A stretch of 64,000 nt of DNA, from positions 1-64,000 of the forward strand of contig CAKSHB010000001.1 in NCBI GenBank assembly GCA_934456295.1, in the 5' to 3' direction. The translations under genes and the position numbers were made by a program. Of the stretch, positions 45,005-54,598 are shown piece by piece. How positions within the stretch are numbered: position 1 is the stretch's first letter; each line of letters opens with the position of its first letter. The DNA is from an uncultured Clostridia bacterium (GTDB lineage: Bacteria > Bacillota > Clostridia > UBA1381 > UMGS1253). The notes under the pieces were generated by a model that saw only the letters and a program-made list of their open reading frames with translations, was not told where the DNA came from and searched no databases.

Positions 45005-47736
45005 GGACGGAAGATAAAATACTTAAAATACAAAAATTTACATTCACATACCCCATGAGCAAAATGCCTGCGCTTGAAAATGTATCATTTTCGGCAGACA
45101 GGGGCGAGTTTGTGACGCTGTGCGGCAAATCGGGCTGCGGCAAATCGACGCTTCTGCGCTGCATAAAGCCATCGCTTGCGCCTCATGGGGAAAAATCGGG
45201 TACGATTTATTTTGACGGGCGCGATACAGGCTCACTCGACCTGAGGGCTCAGAGCGAAAAAATCGGATTTGTCATGCAAAGCCCCGACAATCAGATTGTT
45301 ACGGATAAGGTGTGGCATGAGCTGGCATTCGGGCTTGAAAGCCTTGGGTGTAATGCGGAGCAAATACGTGCAAGAGTGGCTGAAATGGCATCATTTTTCG
45401 GCATACAGACATGGTTTCACAAAAAGACGGAGGAGCTGTCGGGCGGACAGAAGCAAATTTTAAATCTTGCATCTGTTATGGTAATGCAGCCGTCGCTTCT
45501 GATACTTGATGAACCCACGAGCCAGCTTGACTCGATTGCGGCAGAGGAGTTTCTGTCGGCTCTCGTGAAGGTCAACCGCGAGCTGGGCGTAAGCGTGATA
45601 CTTACGGAGCACAGGCTTGAGGAGGCTCTGGCGGTTACGGACAGGGTTGTTGTTCTCGATGAAGGAAAAATTATCGCCGATGGCAGTGTGAGAGAGACCG
45701 GCGATATATTAAGACATCGGCGCCATGAAATGTTTTCGGCGTTTCCGACGGCGATGCGCGTATATGCCGGAGCAGAAAGCTGCTTGCCGTGTCCCGTAAC
45801 TGTGCGCGAGGGCAGAGCATGGCTCAAAGAAACGGCTGCACGCACGGGAGTCGACATGCAGCGTGTTGCGCACGGTGTAAAAAATGAAAATAAAGGCGAA
45901 ACGGCGGCGGAGCTTGACGGGGTATGGTTTCGGTACAAAAAAGATTTGCCCGATGTGCTGCGCGGAGTTTCGGTTAAAATGTATACAGGCGAGATTTTTG
46001 CGGTTGTCGGCGGAAACGGAGCCGGAAAATCGACAATGCTGTCAGCGTTAAGCACGGCAATAAAGCCGCAGAGGGGAAGTGTCCGTCTGTTCGGCAGGTG
46101 TGCCGAACAGACGGAGAAGAAATTTGACGGACTTCTCGGCGTGCTGCCCCAAAATCCGCAGACGCTTTTTGTAAAGAAAACCGTGGAGCTTGATTTATAT
46201 GAGATGCTTTCGGAAAAGGATATATCAAAAGAAGAAAAAGCTGATATGGTTGAAGAGGCGCTTTATAAATGCGAGCTTACACAGCTTCGCGGCAGGCACC
46301 CGTATGATTTGTCGGGCGGTGAGGCACAGCGTGCCGCACTTGCAAAAATATTGCTTTTGAAGCCTCGGATTTTGCTGCTTGATGAGCCGACAAAAGGGCT
46401 TGACACACATTTTAAGAAAAAGCTGGCGCGTATATTATACAAACTGAAAGAAGAAGGAACTGCAATCGTAATGGTGTCGCACGATATAGAGTTTTGTGCG
46501 CGGTATGCCGACCGCTGCGCGATGTTTTTTGACGGCGGAATTGTCGGAATGGGTGAGGCGCGTGAGTTTTTTTCGGGCAAAAGCTTTTATACCACGGCTG
46601 CAAACCGCATGGCGCGCGGAATTGTTGACGGCGCTGTGCTTGATGAGGATATAATTGCGGCTTTGGGAGGCGATATCGGTCGGGGCATGTATGACGATGG
46701 AGAGGATTTTGGTTCATCGGATTTTAAACGGACGGATAAAGACGGCAGTGTGCCCGATAAAAAAAGAAACGCCTATAGAGCCGAATGTGCGGACAATCAA
46801 AAGGAAAAGCTGAAAAACGGCGAAAAGAAAAACAGGCTGTCTGCAAAAAGAATTATCTTCGGCATATTTTTTGCCGTATGCTTTGCTCTTACTATGATTT
46901 TTTTTCATAACAAGTACGGCGATGTCAGAATGTATGCGGTGCAGCTTTTTGAGATAATGCTTTGCGCGCTCAGTCTGAATTGCTTTATTGTTCAAAAACC
47001 GATTTCGGTAAAGATACGGACAATGCATAAGGAGAAAAATGCTGTGCCGAAGGCGGCAGCCTTTGCCGCAGCGACACTTCTGGCGGCAGCGGCAACGCTG
47101 TGGGCAGGGATATATTTTTTTGATGACAGAAAATACTATTTTATAAGCATGCTGATTATGTTCGAAATTGCCCTGCCGTTTTTTGTGACATTTGAAAAAC
47201 GGCGTTACGGCGCACGTGAACTTGTGGTGATAAGTGTGCTGTGTGCGATTGCGGTTGCAGGGCGCACAGCGTTTTACATGCTGCCGCAGTTTAAGCCTGT
47301 GGCGGCTGTTGTAATACTGACGGGCGTATGCTTCGGCGCACAGGCGGGAGCGCTTACAGGTGCAATTTCGGCGTTTGTTTCAAATTTTTTCTTCACACAG
47401 GGGCCGTGGACGCCGTGGCAGATGTTTTCCTTCGGGGTGATAGGCTTTTTTGCCGGAGCGCTGTTTCACAGCGGACTCATACGGACAGGCAAAGGCTCAC
47501 TGTGCATATTCGGTGCGGCAATGTGCATTTTCATATACGGCGGAATTATGAACCCTGCATCGGTGATTATGTGGCAGGGAAAGCCGAGCGCGGAAATGTT
47601 TGCGCTGGCATATTTGCAGGCAATACCGTTTGATGTGATACACAGTGCGGCGACGGCGTTTTTCCTTTGGTTTGCGTCGGGTCCGATGATTGAAAAGCTT
47701 GAGCGCATAAAGGTAAAATACGGCATCTTGGAGTAG
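44992..47736 (+). CDS. Fused ECF transporter: two ATPase domains plus membrane S-component-like domain
   Basis: A 914-residue fusion. The first ATPase (about 8-230) has GKSGCGKST, LSGGQKQ and LLILDEPTSQLD; the second (about 305-520) has GGNGAGKST, LSGGEAQ and ILLLDEPTKGLD. A charged linker (about 545-620) leads to a membrane domain of about 295 residues with eight or nine helices. Its second half (ARELVVISVLCAIAVAGRTA, then VCFGAQAGALTGAISAFVSN and FTQGPWTPWQMFSF) resembles ECF substrate-binding subunits, and I would compare it first with the predicted cobalamin subunit CblT. EcfA, EcfA' and S are normally separate chains. ATG 44992 follows GGGAGG. Confidence 0.88.
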   Translation: MGEIRTEDKILKIQKFTFTYPMSKMPALENVSFSADRGEFVTLCGKSGCGKSTLLRCIKPSLAPHGEKSGTIYFDGRDTGSLDLRAQSEKIGFVMQSPDNQIVTDKVWHELAFGLESLGCNAEQIRARVAEMASFFGIQTWFHKKTEELSGGQKQILNLASVMVMQPSLLILDEPTSQLDSIAAEEFLSALVKVNRELGVSVILTEHRLEEALAVTDRVVVLDEGKIIADGSVRETGDILRHRRHEMFSAFPTAMRVYAGAESCLPCPVTVREGRAWLKETAARTGVDMQRVAHGVKNENKGETAAELDGVWFRYKKDLPDVLRGVSVKMYTGEIFAVVGGNGAGKSTMLSALSTAIKPQRGSVRLFGRCAEQTEKKFDGLLGVLPQNPQTLFVKKTVELDLYEMLSEKDISKEEKADMVEEALYKCELTQLRGRHPYDLSGGEAQRAALAKILLLKPRILLLDEPTKGLDTHFKKKLARILYKLKEEGTAIVMVSHDIEFCARYADRCAMFFDGGIVGMGEAREFFSGKSFYTTAANRMARGIVDGAVLDEDIIAALGGDIGRGMYDDGEDFGSSDFKRTDKDGSVPDKKRNAYRAECADNQKEKLKNGEKKNRLSAKRIIFGIFFAVCFALTMIFFHNKYGDVRMYAVQLFEIMLCALSLNCFIVQKPISVKIRTMHKEKNAVPKAAAFAAATLLAAAATLWAGIYFFDDRKYYFISMLIMFEIALPFFVTFEKRRYGARELVVISVLCAIAVAGRTAFYMLPQFKPVAAVVILTGVCFGAQAGALTGAISAFVSNFFFTQGPWTPWQMFSFGVIGFFAGALFHSGLIRTGKGSLCIFGAAMCIFIYGGIMNPASVIMWQGKPSAEMFALAYLQAIPFDVIHSAATAFFLWFASGPMIEKLERIKVKYGILE

Positions 47737-47751
47737 AGAGAGCAAAAGGCG

Positions 47752-48420
47752 TTACTGCTGAAAGAAGTGCATTACGGCAACGGCGAGCAATATCAGCCCG
47801 GGTGTAAGCGCACTTATACGCGAGCTGAAAATTTTTATCCGCGAAAAATGCTTGCCAAGCATGGTTCCCGTATAGAGCAGAAGAACCTGAAATATGCCGA
47901 CAAGGAGCGGAACCGTGTACGGCGCCGCGCCCGATGTTCCGAAGCCGATACAGCTGCATACGGAGTCTAATGAGAGCATGAACGCGAGATATACTGACTC
48001 AAAAAAGTCGATATTAAGCGAACGGTCGAAATCGCAGTTTACGGGACGTTTTATTATTTTTACGCTGAGGTATATCGAACGCAGGTCAAACTCAAATGTT
48101 CGCTCAGCGCTTAATGCTTTTTCCGTTTTTTCGGAGAGGGCATTTTTTTTGTGCGGCGAAAAATCGGAAAATGAGTCGGCAATCATCCATATCCCCAGAA
48201 GGGAAAGCATCAAAAAGCTTATTATACGAGAAATATTTTCAGGCAAAAACTGTGAAAGTGCATTTCCGAAAAATGTACCGGCGGCGGACATGAGAGCCGA
48301 AATTATAAAAATGACTGCCAGAGAGGATAAGGGCAGACGTATTTTTTTTATTCCGTAGCTGAAGCCGACTGCCGCGGCATCAAGACTTAGTGAAAGTGCG
48401 AGAAGAATGAGTGTATACAT
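47752..48420 (-). CDS. Sporulation membrane protein YtaF (MntP-like)
   Basis: A 222-residue integral membrane protein with six segments in two DUF204-type halves, each starting with a SLDA/SLDS motif: LALSLSLDAAAVGFSYGIK near the N-terminus and LAFMLSLDSVCSCIGFG near residue 130. This is the family of the manganese exporter MntP and of YtaF, a protein often found in spore formers. The middle loop (about 85-125) is hydrophilic. Start ATG 48420 follows GAGGAG. It is convergent with the ECF operon. Confidence 0.85.
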   Translation of the reverse strand: MYTLILLALSLSLDAAAVGFSYGIKKIRLPLSSLAVIFIISALMSAAGTFFGNALSQFLPENISRIISFLMLSLLGIWMIADSFSDFSPHKKNALSEKTEKALSAERTFEFDLRSIYLSVKIIKRPVNCDFDRSLNIDFFESVYLAFMLSLDSVCSCIGFGTSGAAPYTVPLLVGIFQVLLLYTGTMLGKHFSRIKIFSSRISALTPGLILLAVAVMHFFQQ

Positions 48421-48592
48421 GTGTCGGGACACGCTCCTCATATACTGATTTTGCGGTTTTTTTAAAATTTGCTCCGCAGTAAAAATATATGACCGCTATC
48501 TCAGATACGTGAGTTTCGGCGCCTTGGAAATGATATTGTTAAAGATATGTCACATGTAATAAAAATGAAACAATTAAAAATGGAAAAAGGGA

Positions 48593-48621
48593 TTGACTTT
48601 TATGCATTAAGTGAGTATACT
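48593..48621 (+). promoter_or_regulatory. Promoter of the ABC exporter operon
   Basis: TTGACT (48593-48598), 17 bases, TATACT (48616-48621), 53 bases before the first start codon. Confidence 0.82.
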
Positions 48622-48674
48622 ACCCGTGAATTGGAAAATTTTTCGGCCGGAATTAATTTTAAGGAGGCGGAATA

Positions 48675-50441
48675 ATGACACAGATAAAGTGGATTTTTGA
48701 AAACATGAAGGGGAGCAGATGGAAGTTTTATATGGGGACATTTATAAATCTTTTCATCGTACTTCCGCTTGCCGTTGTGCCTGCCATGATTATTACCGTA
48801 TTTGTGGATCAGGTTTTTACAAACGGCGATATGTCAAACGCCTATCTTCTGATGGCGGCATATGCAGGCATACATCTGCTGCGCTCTGTAATGCAGTACA
48901 CCCAGGCTGTCATGCTTGACAGCGCTTCGGCGGATATTCTGGCGCGTTTCAGAACAAAACTCTATGAGAAGCTTCAGGCGCTTTCACCTTCATTTTATGG
49001 CACAAACCGCACGGGCGACATCATGATGCGTCTGACGGGCGACCTTGAGGCAATGCGCCATTTTGTTGCATGGGTAATGTGTGCGGCAGGCTACTGTGTG
49101 CTGCAGTTTATTGCGGCGCTTGTCGTATTTTATTCAACAAATGCAATTCTTGCAACAGTGCTGCTTGTTGTTTCGCCGTTTATGGCGTATCTTGTTATTA
49201 AAATGCGCAAGGTGTCATCGCCGATGTATGTGTACCTGCGTGAAGTAAACAGCCGCTTAAACGCCGCCGTTCAGGAAAATATTGCCGGAAACAGAGTTGT
49301 GAAGGCGTTTGTGAGAGAGAAGTTTGAATTTGATAAATTCAGCAAGCTTAATAATGAGTATCGCGACGCGGCAACTTCTGCCGCAAAGGTATGGGCAAAG
49401 TTCGGTCCGATATTCAATGCTCTGGGCAATGGCGTAATGATTACAACCTTCATAGCCGGCGGCATAATGGTAATATATAATCAGCTCACGGTAGGCGAAT
49501 TTTTGCTTTTTTACAACCTGAACTGGCTTATAAACTCATCAATGTCGATTGCGGGTATTGTAATAAACGATTCGCAGCGTTTCTTTTCGTCCACACAGAA
49601 GGTTATGCAGCTCTATTATGCGCGCTGCGACATAAAGAACGGCGAAAATCCGTATGTGCCGAAAGAGGACGAAAACGAAAATTCGGGCATGGTGGAATTT
49701 GAAAATGTAAATTTCAGCTATGACAAAAATCATGTGCTTGAGGATATAACGCTTACGGCAAAGCCGGGGCAGACGATAGGCATAATGGGTCCGACGGGCT
49801 CGGGCAAATCGACGCTTGCCATGCTTATGGCAAGGTTTGCCGATGTCACGGGCGGCAGTGTGAAAATTGACGGAGTCGATGTGCGCGACTACGATTTGGA
49901 TGCGCTTCGCAAAAAAATCGGCATATCAATGCAGGACGTATTTCTGTTTTCAAACACAATTGACGCAAATATTGCATACAGTGACCCCGATATGGACACG
50001 GAGCGTGTTGTCGAATATGCAAAAATGGCTGACGCGGACGGCTTTATACGGCGCATGCCGGACGGGTACGACACGATTGTGGGCGAACGCGGAGTAGGTC
50101 TGTCGGGCGGACAGAAGCAGCGAATTGCGCTTGCACGCGCGCTGGCACATGAATCGCCGATTGTTATTCTGGACGATACAACCTCGGCGGTGGATATGGA
50201 AACGGAAAAATACATACAGTCACAGCTTGCGTCACGCAAAGGCAAGCATACGACATTCATAATTGCGCAGCGTATATCGTCGGTTAAAGATGCGGACAAA
50301 ATTTTTATAATTGAGAACGGAAGGATTTCCGAAAGCGGAAGTCACAGGGAGCTGCTTGCGAAAAAGGGATATTATTATGATATCTACTGTTTGCAGCAGG
50401 GATATGAGAACAGCAAAGAGGAGGTGCGTACAAATGGCTGA
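48675..50441 (+). CDS. ABC exporter half-transporter, subunit 1
   Basis: A 588-residue half-transporter: six membrane segments (1-310) and an ATPase (about 335-575) with GPTGSGKST, LSGGQKQRIAL and ILDDTTSAVD. The residue after the Walker B aspartate is D instead of the catalytic E, typical of one partner of a heterodimeric exporter with a single active ATP site. With the next gene it forms a pair like Bacillus YheI/YheH or BmrC/BmrD, exporting drugs, lipids or peptides. Start ATG 48675 follows AAGGAGGCGG. It overlaps subunit 2 by eight bases. Confidence 0.92.
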   Translation: MTQIKWIFENMKGSRWKFYMGTFINLFIVLPLAVVPAMIITVFVDQVFTNGDMSNAYLLMAAYAGIHLLRSVMQYTQAVMLDSASADILARFRTKLYEKLQALSPSFYGTNRTGDIMMRLTGDLEAMRHFVAWVMCAAGYCVLQFIAALVVFYSTNAILATVLLVVSPFMAYLVIKMRKVSSPMYVYLREVNSRLNAAVQENIAGNRVVKAFVREKFEFDKFSKLNNEYRDAATSAAKVWAKFGPIFNALGNGVMITTFIAGGIMVIYNQLTVGEFLLFYNLNWLINSSMSIAGIVINDSQRFFSSTQKVMQLYYARCDIKNGENPYVPKEDENENSGMVEFENVNFSYDKNHVLEDITLTAKPGQTIGIMGPTGSGKSTLAMLMARFADVTGGSVKIDGVDVRDYDLDALRKKIGISMQDVFLFSNTIDANIAYSDPDMDTERVVEYAKMADADGFIRRMPDGYDTIVGERGVGLSGGQKQRIALARALAHESPIVILDDTTSAVDMETEKYIQSQLASRKGKHTTFIIAQRISSVKDADKIFIIENGRISESGSHRELLAKKGYYYDIYCLQQGYENSKEEVRTNG

Positions 50442-52218
50442 AGCAGCGGCAAAGCAGAAACGCAACAAATATGACGTTGATGAAAAGCTTGACACACCGT
50501 TTAATATCAAGCACCTGACAAGGAGTGCAAAGTATGTAAAAAAGCATGCAAAAGATATGCTTTTTGCGCTCGTGTTTAGTATTATTGCAATAGTTTCGGG
50601 CTTGGCATTTCCGTCGATACTTCGTGTTATTACCGATGATTTTATACCTTCAAAAAATGTGTGGGGCATTATCGGAGCAGGTGCGGTCGGATTTGCGCTG
50701 GTGGGCATAATTATGTTTTCCGAGCGCAGGCGCGGAATTATCAGCAACCGCACGGGGCAGCAGATTGTGTCGGAAATGCGTGCGGATTTGTTTGAACATC
50801 TGCAAAAGCTTCCGTTTGACTATTTTGATTCGCGTCCACATGGGAAAATTCTGGTGCGCGTTGTGAACTATGTAAACTCCGTGGCAGACTTTTTTTCAAA
50901 CGGACTTATAAATATTGCGCTTGAGCTATTGAGCCTTGTATTTATAATATTTTTCATGCTGTGGACAAATGTGGAGCTTTCGCTTGTTGTAATGGCGGGG
51001 CTTGTGCCTTTTGTGATATATGTGCTGCTCATAAAAAACGCACAGCGCAAGGCAAGCCGCACATTTTCAAACAAAAACTCAAACATGAACGCATACTATC
51101 AGGAAAGTATTGACGGCATGAAGGTTACGCAGTCCTTTGACCGACAGGAGGTAAATTACGGCATTGCGTACAAAATGGCGGACGAATGTTCAAAATGGTT
51201 TGTCAAACGTACACTTTTTGCACAGTCGATGACCCCTTCGGCGGCAATATTGTCGGCGGTTGTTACAGCGGCAATTTACCTTATAGGAATAGGCACACAT
51301 GGGATAAGCGTCGGCGTAATAATAGCTATGGCGGCATACTGCGGACGTTTCTGGCAGCCTATACAGAATTTGGGCAGCCTGTACAACAGCGTTATTGATA
51401 CGGCGGCATATCTTGAGAGAATTTTTGAGATGATGGACGAAAAGGTTGATATTGATGATAAAGAAGGGGCATATGAACTCCCCGATATAAAGGGTGAAGT
51501 TAAATTTGAGCATGTGTTCTTTGAGTATGAGAAAGATGTGCCGATTTTGAAAGATGTGACATTTACGGCAAAGGCAGGACAGTCAATTGCGCTTGTCGGT
51601 CCCACGGGCGCCGGCAAAACAACGGTGGTAAACCTGCTTGCGCGTTTTTACGACATAAAATCCGGCTCAATAACGATTGACGGAAACAGCATATATGATG
51701 TGACGATAAATTCCCTGCGCCGTCAGATGGGAATGATGCTTCAGGATACGTTTATATTTTCGGGCACAATTATGGAAAATATAAAGTACGGCAGACTTGA
51801 CGCAACCGATGAGGAGGCGATGGAGGCGGCAAAAATTGTTTCGGCACATGATTTTATAATGGAACTGCCCGACGGGTACAACACTGTTGTGACGGAGCGC
51901 GGAGGCTCTCTGTCGGCAGGACAGCGCCAGCTCATAAGCTTTGCGCGCACACTTCTTGCCGACCCGAAAGTACTGATACTTGATGAGGCAACATCGGCAA
52001 TCGACACAAAAACAGAGCTGCTTGTTCAAAAGGGACTGCAAAATCTTTTAAAGGGCAGAACGTCGTTTATAATTGCACACAGACTTTCAACCATTAAAAA
52101 CTGTGACAGAATAATGTATATAGCGCAGAAAAATATTGCCGAATCCGGCAACCACCGGCAGCTGCTTGATGCGCACGGCTTATATTACGAGCTTTATACA
52201 TCTCAGCTCACTGAATAG
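50434..52218 (+). CDS. ABC exporter half-transporter, subunit 2
   Basis: The 594-residue partner, with six membrane segments and an ATPase carrying GPTGAGKTT, the variant signature LSAGQRQLISFA and a complete Walker B with glutamate, LILDEATSAID. This subunit supplies the catalytic glutamate that the first lacks. The ATG at 50434 is preferred because GAGGAGGTG precedes it and the N-terminus then fits the family. Substrate unknown. Confidence 0.92.
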   Translation: MAEAAAKQKRNKYDVDEKLDTPFNIKHLTRSAKYVKKHAKDMLFALVFSIIAIVSGLAFPSILRVITDDFIPSKNVWGIIGAGAVGFALVGIIMFSERRRGIISNRTGQQIVSEMRADLFEHLQKLPFDYFDSRPHGKILVRVVNYVNSVADFFSNGLINIALELLSLVFIIFFMLWTNVELSLVVMAGLVPFVIYVLLIKNAQRKASRTFSNKNSNMNAYYQESIDGMKVTQSFDRQEVNYGIAYKMADECSKWFVKRTLFAQSMTPSAAILSAVVTAAIYLIGIGTHGISVGVIIAMAAYCGRFWQPIQNLGSLYNSVIDTAAYLERIFEMMDEKVDIDDKEGAYELPDIKGEVKFEHVFFEYEKDVPILKDVTFTAKAGQSIALVGPTGAGKTTVVNLLARFYDIKSGSITIDGNSIYDVTINSLRRQMGMMLQDTFIFSGTIMENIKYGRLDATDEEAMEAAKIVSAHDFIMELPDGYNTVVTERGGSLSAGQRQLISFARTLLADPKVLILDEATSAIDTKTELLVQKGLQNLLKGRTSFIIAHRLSTIKNCDRIMYIAQKNIAESGNHRQLLDAHGLYYELYTSQLTE

Positions 52219-52249
52219 ATAAAAAATTTAACGAAAGAGGCGTTTTACT

Positions 52250-53038
52250 ATGGTGATAAGACTCGACAGATATCCGAAAGGAAAAACAAGAGCGGTAACG
52301 TTCAGTTATGATGATGCCAAAGAGGCAGACTATAAGCTGGTGGAGATGTTTAATAAATACGGAGCGGTCGGCACATTTAATATCGACTCAAAACATATCG
52401 GAGAGGCGCACAGAGTTAAAGAAGAGGACGTGAAAACGCTTTATAAGGGGCACGAAGTTGCGTCACATATGTATACACATCCTTTTCCGCATATGCTTAG
52501 CATGAATGAGCTGCGAAATGAGGTTGTATTTGACCGCGAAAAACTTGAACGCCTGACGGGGCAAATTGTGCGCGGTATGGCGTATCCGTTCGGCGCATAT
52601 ACGGACGAAGTTGTAAAAACGCTGCCGTCATTGGGCATTGAGTACAGCAGAACTACAAAATCACACAAAACAATGGCGCTGCCGAAAAATTTCCTTGAGT
52701 GGCACCCGACATGTCACCATAAAGACGCGCTTGAATGTGTAAACAGTTTTAACGATGTGCGCTGGAACACATTGTCGCTGTTTTACATATGGGGACACAG
52801 CTACGAGCTTGAGGATAACGGCGACTGGGGCATGATGGAGGAGCTGCTTAAACGCATATGCGGACTTGACGACGTATGGTATGCGTCAAATATTGACATT
52901 ATGGACTATATTAAAGCGTTGAGAGCTTTGAAGTTTAGCACGGACAGCAAAACTGTGTACAACCCGTCCTGCGTGACCGTATGGATAGAGGCGGACGGCG
53001 AGGCTGTAAAAATTGAGCCGGGATATAACCGCATATAG
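52250..53038 (+). CDS. Polysaccharide deacetylase (NodB homology) family protein
   Basis: Carbohydrate esterase 4-like protein of 262 residues without signal peptide. The metal-binding triad is visible: aspartates in FSYDDA (residues 18-23) and the H-x3-H motif in HEVASHMYTHP (about 68-78), plus GMAYPFGAYT (about 108-117). It resembles cytoplasmic family members that act on small sugars rather than on wall polymers. It follows the ABC genes by 30 bases, so it may be transcribed with them, and ends at a terminator. Confidence 0.87.
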   Translation: MVIRLDRYPKGKTRAVTFSYDDAKEADYKLVEMFNKYGAVGTFNIDSKHIGEAHRVKEEDVKTLYKGHEVASHMYTHPFPHMLSMNELRNEVVFDREKLERLTGQIVRGMAYPFGAYTDEVVKTLPSLGIEYSRTTKSHKTMALPKNFLEWHPTCHHKDALECVNSFNDVRWNTLSLFYIWGHSYELEDNGDWGMMEELLKRICGLDDVWYASNIDIMDYIKALRALKFSTDSKTVYNPSCVTVWIEADGEAVKIEPGYNRI

Positions 53039-53065
53039 GTTTGCATGTATGATTTAATAAAAACG

Positions 53066-53103
53066 AAAAAAGAACGATGGTTTTTTGCCATCATTCTTTT
53101 TTT
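53066..53103. terminator. Bidirectional terminator
   Basis: AAAAAAGAACGATGG (53066-53080) pairs with CCATCATTCTTTTTTT (53088-53103) with one mismatch. It serves the deacetylase gene and the convergent membrane protein gene. Confidence 0.85.
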
Positions 53104-53125
53104 GTGCGCCGGAATACAAAACTTC

Positions 53126-53542
53126 TTAATAACGCATTCTCACGATTTTATAACATATCCAGTATATAACAGTAAAGGCGCAGATTATGTATGCCGTTAT
53201 CTGTCCGGCGTAAAAGTTTCCGGCGATGTAAAACGATACAAGCATAATTCCGCCGATAATAAGGTATACGCTGAAAGCCAGACTGCGCGCCTTTTCCATA
53301 ACGGTTATATTCATCTCGTCATTTTCCGCTGTTTCGCGTTTCTGCATAGCCTCGGGATTTCTCAGGAGGCGCACATAGCGCACCGTGCGCGCAAGCCCTG
53401 TCGCGGCAAAGATTGCGCCGAATGAGTATGCAGCGCCGTTATCTGTGCCTATAAGGTTTGCGGCGATGATGATTGCGGCTCCGACCGCTGCGTAAAAAAC
53501 GCCGAGCCATGCACGGAACTTAATTTTGTTTCTAAAATTCAT
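53126..53542 (-). CDS. Four-helix membrane protein paired with an XRE regulator
   Basis: A 138-residue protein with two pairs of membrane segments (about 10-28, 36-54, 85-105 and 110-130) around a charged middle containing RNPEAMQKRETAENDEMN. It lies six bases downstream of a small XRE regulator gene on the same strand, an arrangement seen widely in Firmicutes. Molecular function is unknown. Confidence 0.75.
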   Translation of the reverse strand: MNFRNKIKFRAWLGVFYAAVGAAIIIAANLIGTDNGAAYSFGAIFAATGLARTVRYVRLLRNPEAMQKRETAENDEMNITVMEKARSLAFSVYLIIGGIMLVSFYIAGNFYAGQITAYIICAFTVIYWICYKIVRMRY

Positions 53543-53548
53543 AAAAAG

Positions 53549-53749
53549 TCACTCCCCGTCCTCAAAAATAAAAATATCCTCAATATTTTTGCCGAAATAT
53601 TTTGCAATTTTGTGCGCAAGCTTCAGCGATGCGTCATATCTGCCGTTTTCAAGCGAGATTATTGTCTGCCGCGTTACGCCGATTGATTTTGCAAAATCGT
53701 CCTGTGTTATTTTTTTCTCTTTTCGCATGTCTTTAATTTTATTTTCCAT
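53549..53749 (-). CDS. Small XRE-family HTH regulator
   Basis: A 66-residue protein that is almost entirely one helix-turn-helix domain: RKEKKITQDDFAKSIGVTRQ with recognition helix TRQTIISLENGRY, then an IFIFEDGE tail. This YgzD-like type usually regulates the adjacent membrane protein gene. AAAGGACAG precedes the ATG. Its promoter contains a matching dyad, suggesting autoregulation. Confidence 0.9.
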   Translation of the reverse strand: MENKIKDMRKEKKITQDDFAKSIGVTRQTIISLENGRYDASLKLAHKIAKYFGKNIEDIFIFEDGE

Positions 53750-53770
53750 TAAATCACTGTCCTTTAAAAA

Positions 53771-53835
53771 ATGTAAAACGCGCTTTACATTTTTATTATA
53801 TACGCAAACGTGAAAAAGTCAAGTGTATTTTACAT
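53771..53835 (-). promoter_or_regulatory. Promoter and operator of the XRE-membrane protein pair
   Basis: Minus strand TTGACT (53822-53817), 16 bases, TATAAT (53800-53795). Directly downstream is the dyad ATGTAAA-ACGCGC-TTTACAT (53771-53790), and a third half-site TTTTACAT lies at 53828-53835 upstream of the -35 box. Confidence 0.75.
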
Positions 53836-53938
53836 TTTTTTATACATTAATTTTTCGGCGTGACATAATATTTTTATTTTATGGATAACATAAATCCGAT
53901 TGCAGGAAACGATAAAAGCAAAACGGAGGGCTGATAAC

Positions 53939-54598
53939 ATGGAAAATGAAACAAACGAAAAGAGCGGAATAACAAGCGCAAACGGAAGCAGGCTGAAAAT
54001 TCACTGTCTTAACGTAATAGGGCAGATTGAAGGTCACACAATTCTGCCGCCGCAGGATAAAACGACAAAATATGAATACATTTTGCCCCAGCTTGCGGCG
54101 CTTGAACAGGACGAGAATGTGGAGGGACTTTTGGTACTTTTAAACACTGCCGGAGGAGATGTTGAGGCAGGGCTGGCAATTGCGGAAATGATTGCCGGAA
54201 TGTCAAAGCCGACGGTGTCTTTGGTGCTCGGCGGCGGACACAGCATAGGCGTACCGCTGGCGGTGTCGGCGGATTATTCGTTTATTGCGCGTTCGGCGGC
54301 AATGACGCTGCATCCGCTGCGTATGAACGGAATGGTTATAGGCGTAATGCAGACATTTGATTATCTTAACAAAATTCAGGACAGGATTGTGAGCTTTATC
54401 GCATCACACAGCAATATTTCAAAAGAGGACTTTAACGGTCTTATGCTGAAAACGGGTGAAATTGCAAATGACGTCGGCAGTATTGTGTTCGGCGAAACGG
54501 CGGTTGAATGCGGACTTATCGACAGTGTGGGAACGCTGAGCGACGCACTTTCCAAGCTGCGTGAGCTGATTGATGAAAAGAAGGGGGATAAAAAATGA
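53939..54598 (+). CDS. tepA: ClpP-like serine protease TepA
   Basis: A 219-residue ClpP-fold protein of the TepA type. It shows [17 protein letters not shown] (oxyanion region), the likely nucleophile serine in [15 protein letters not shown] (about 97-111) and the histidine in [10 protein letters not shown]. TepA was described as translocation-enhancing in Bacillus. It overlaps ylzJ by four bases, the order found in Bacillus before spoIIIE; spoIIIE is not here. Start ATG 53939 follows GGAGGG. Confidence 0.9.
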   Translation: MENETNEKSGITSANGSRLKIHCLNVIGQIEGHTILPPQDKTTKYEYILPQLAALEQDENVEGLLVLLNTAGGDVEAGLAIAEMIAGMSKPTVSLVLGGGHSIGVPLAVSADYSFIARSAAMTLHPLRMNGMVIGVMQTFDYLNKIQDRIVSFIASHSNISKEDFNGLMLKTGEIANDVGSIVFGETAVECGLIDSVGTLSDALSKLRELIDEKKGDKK

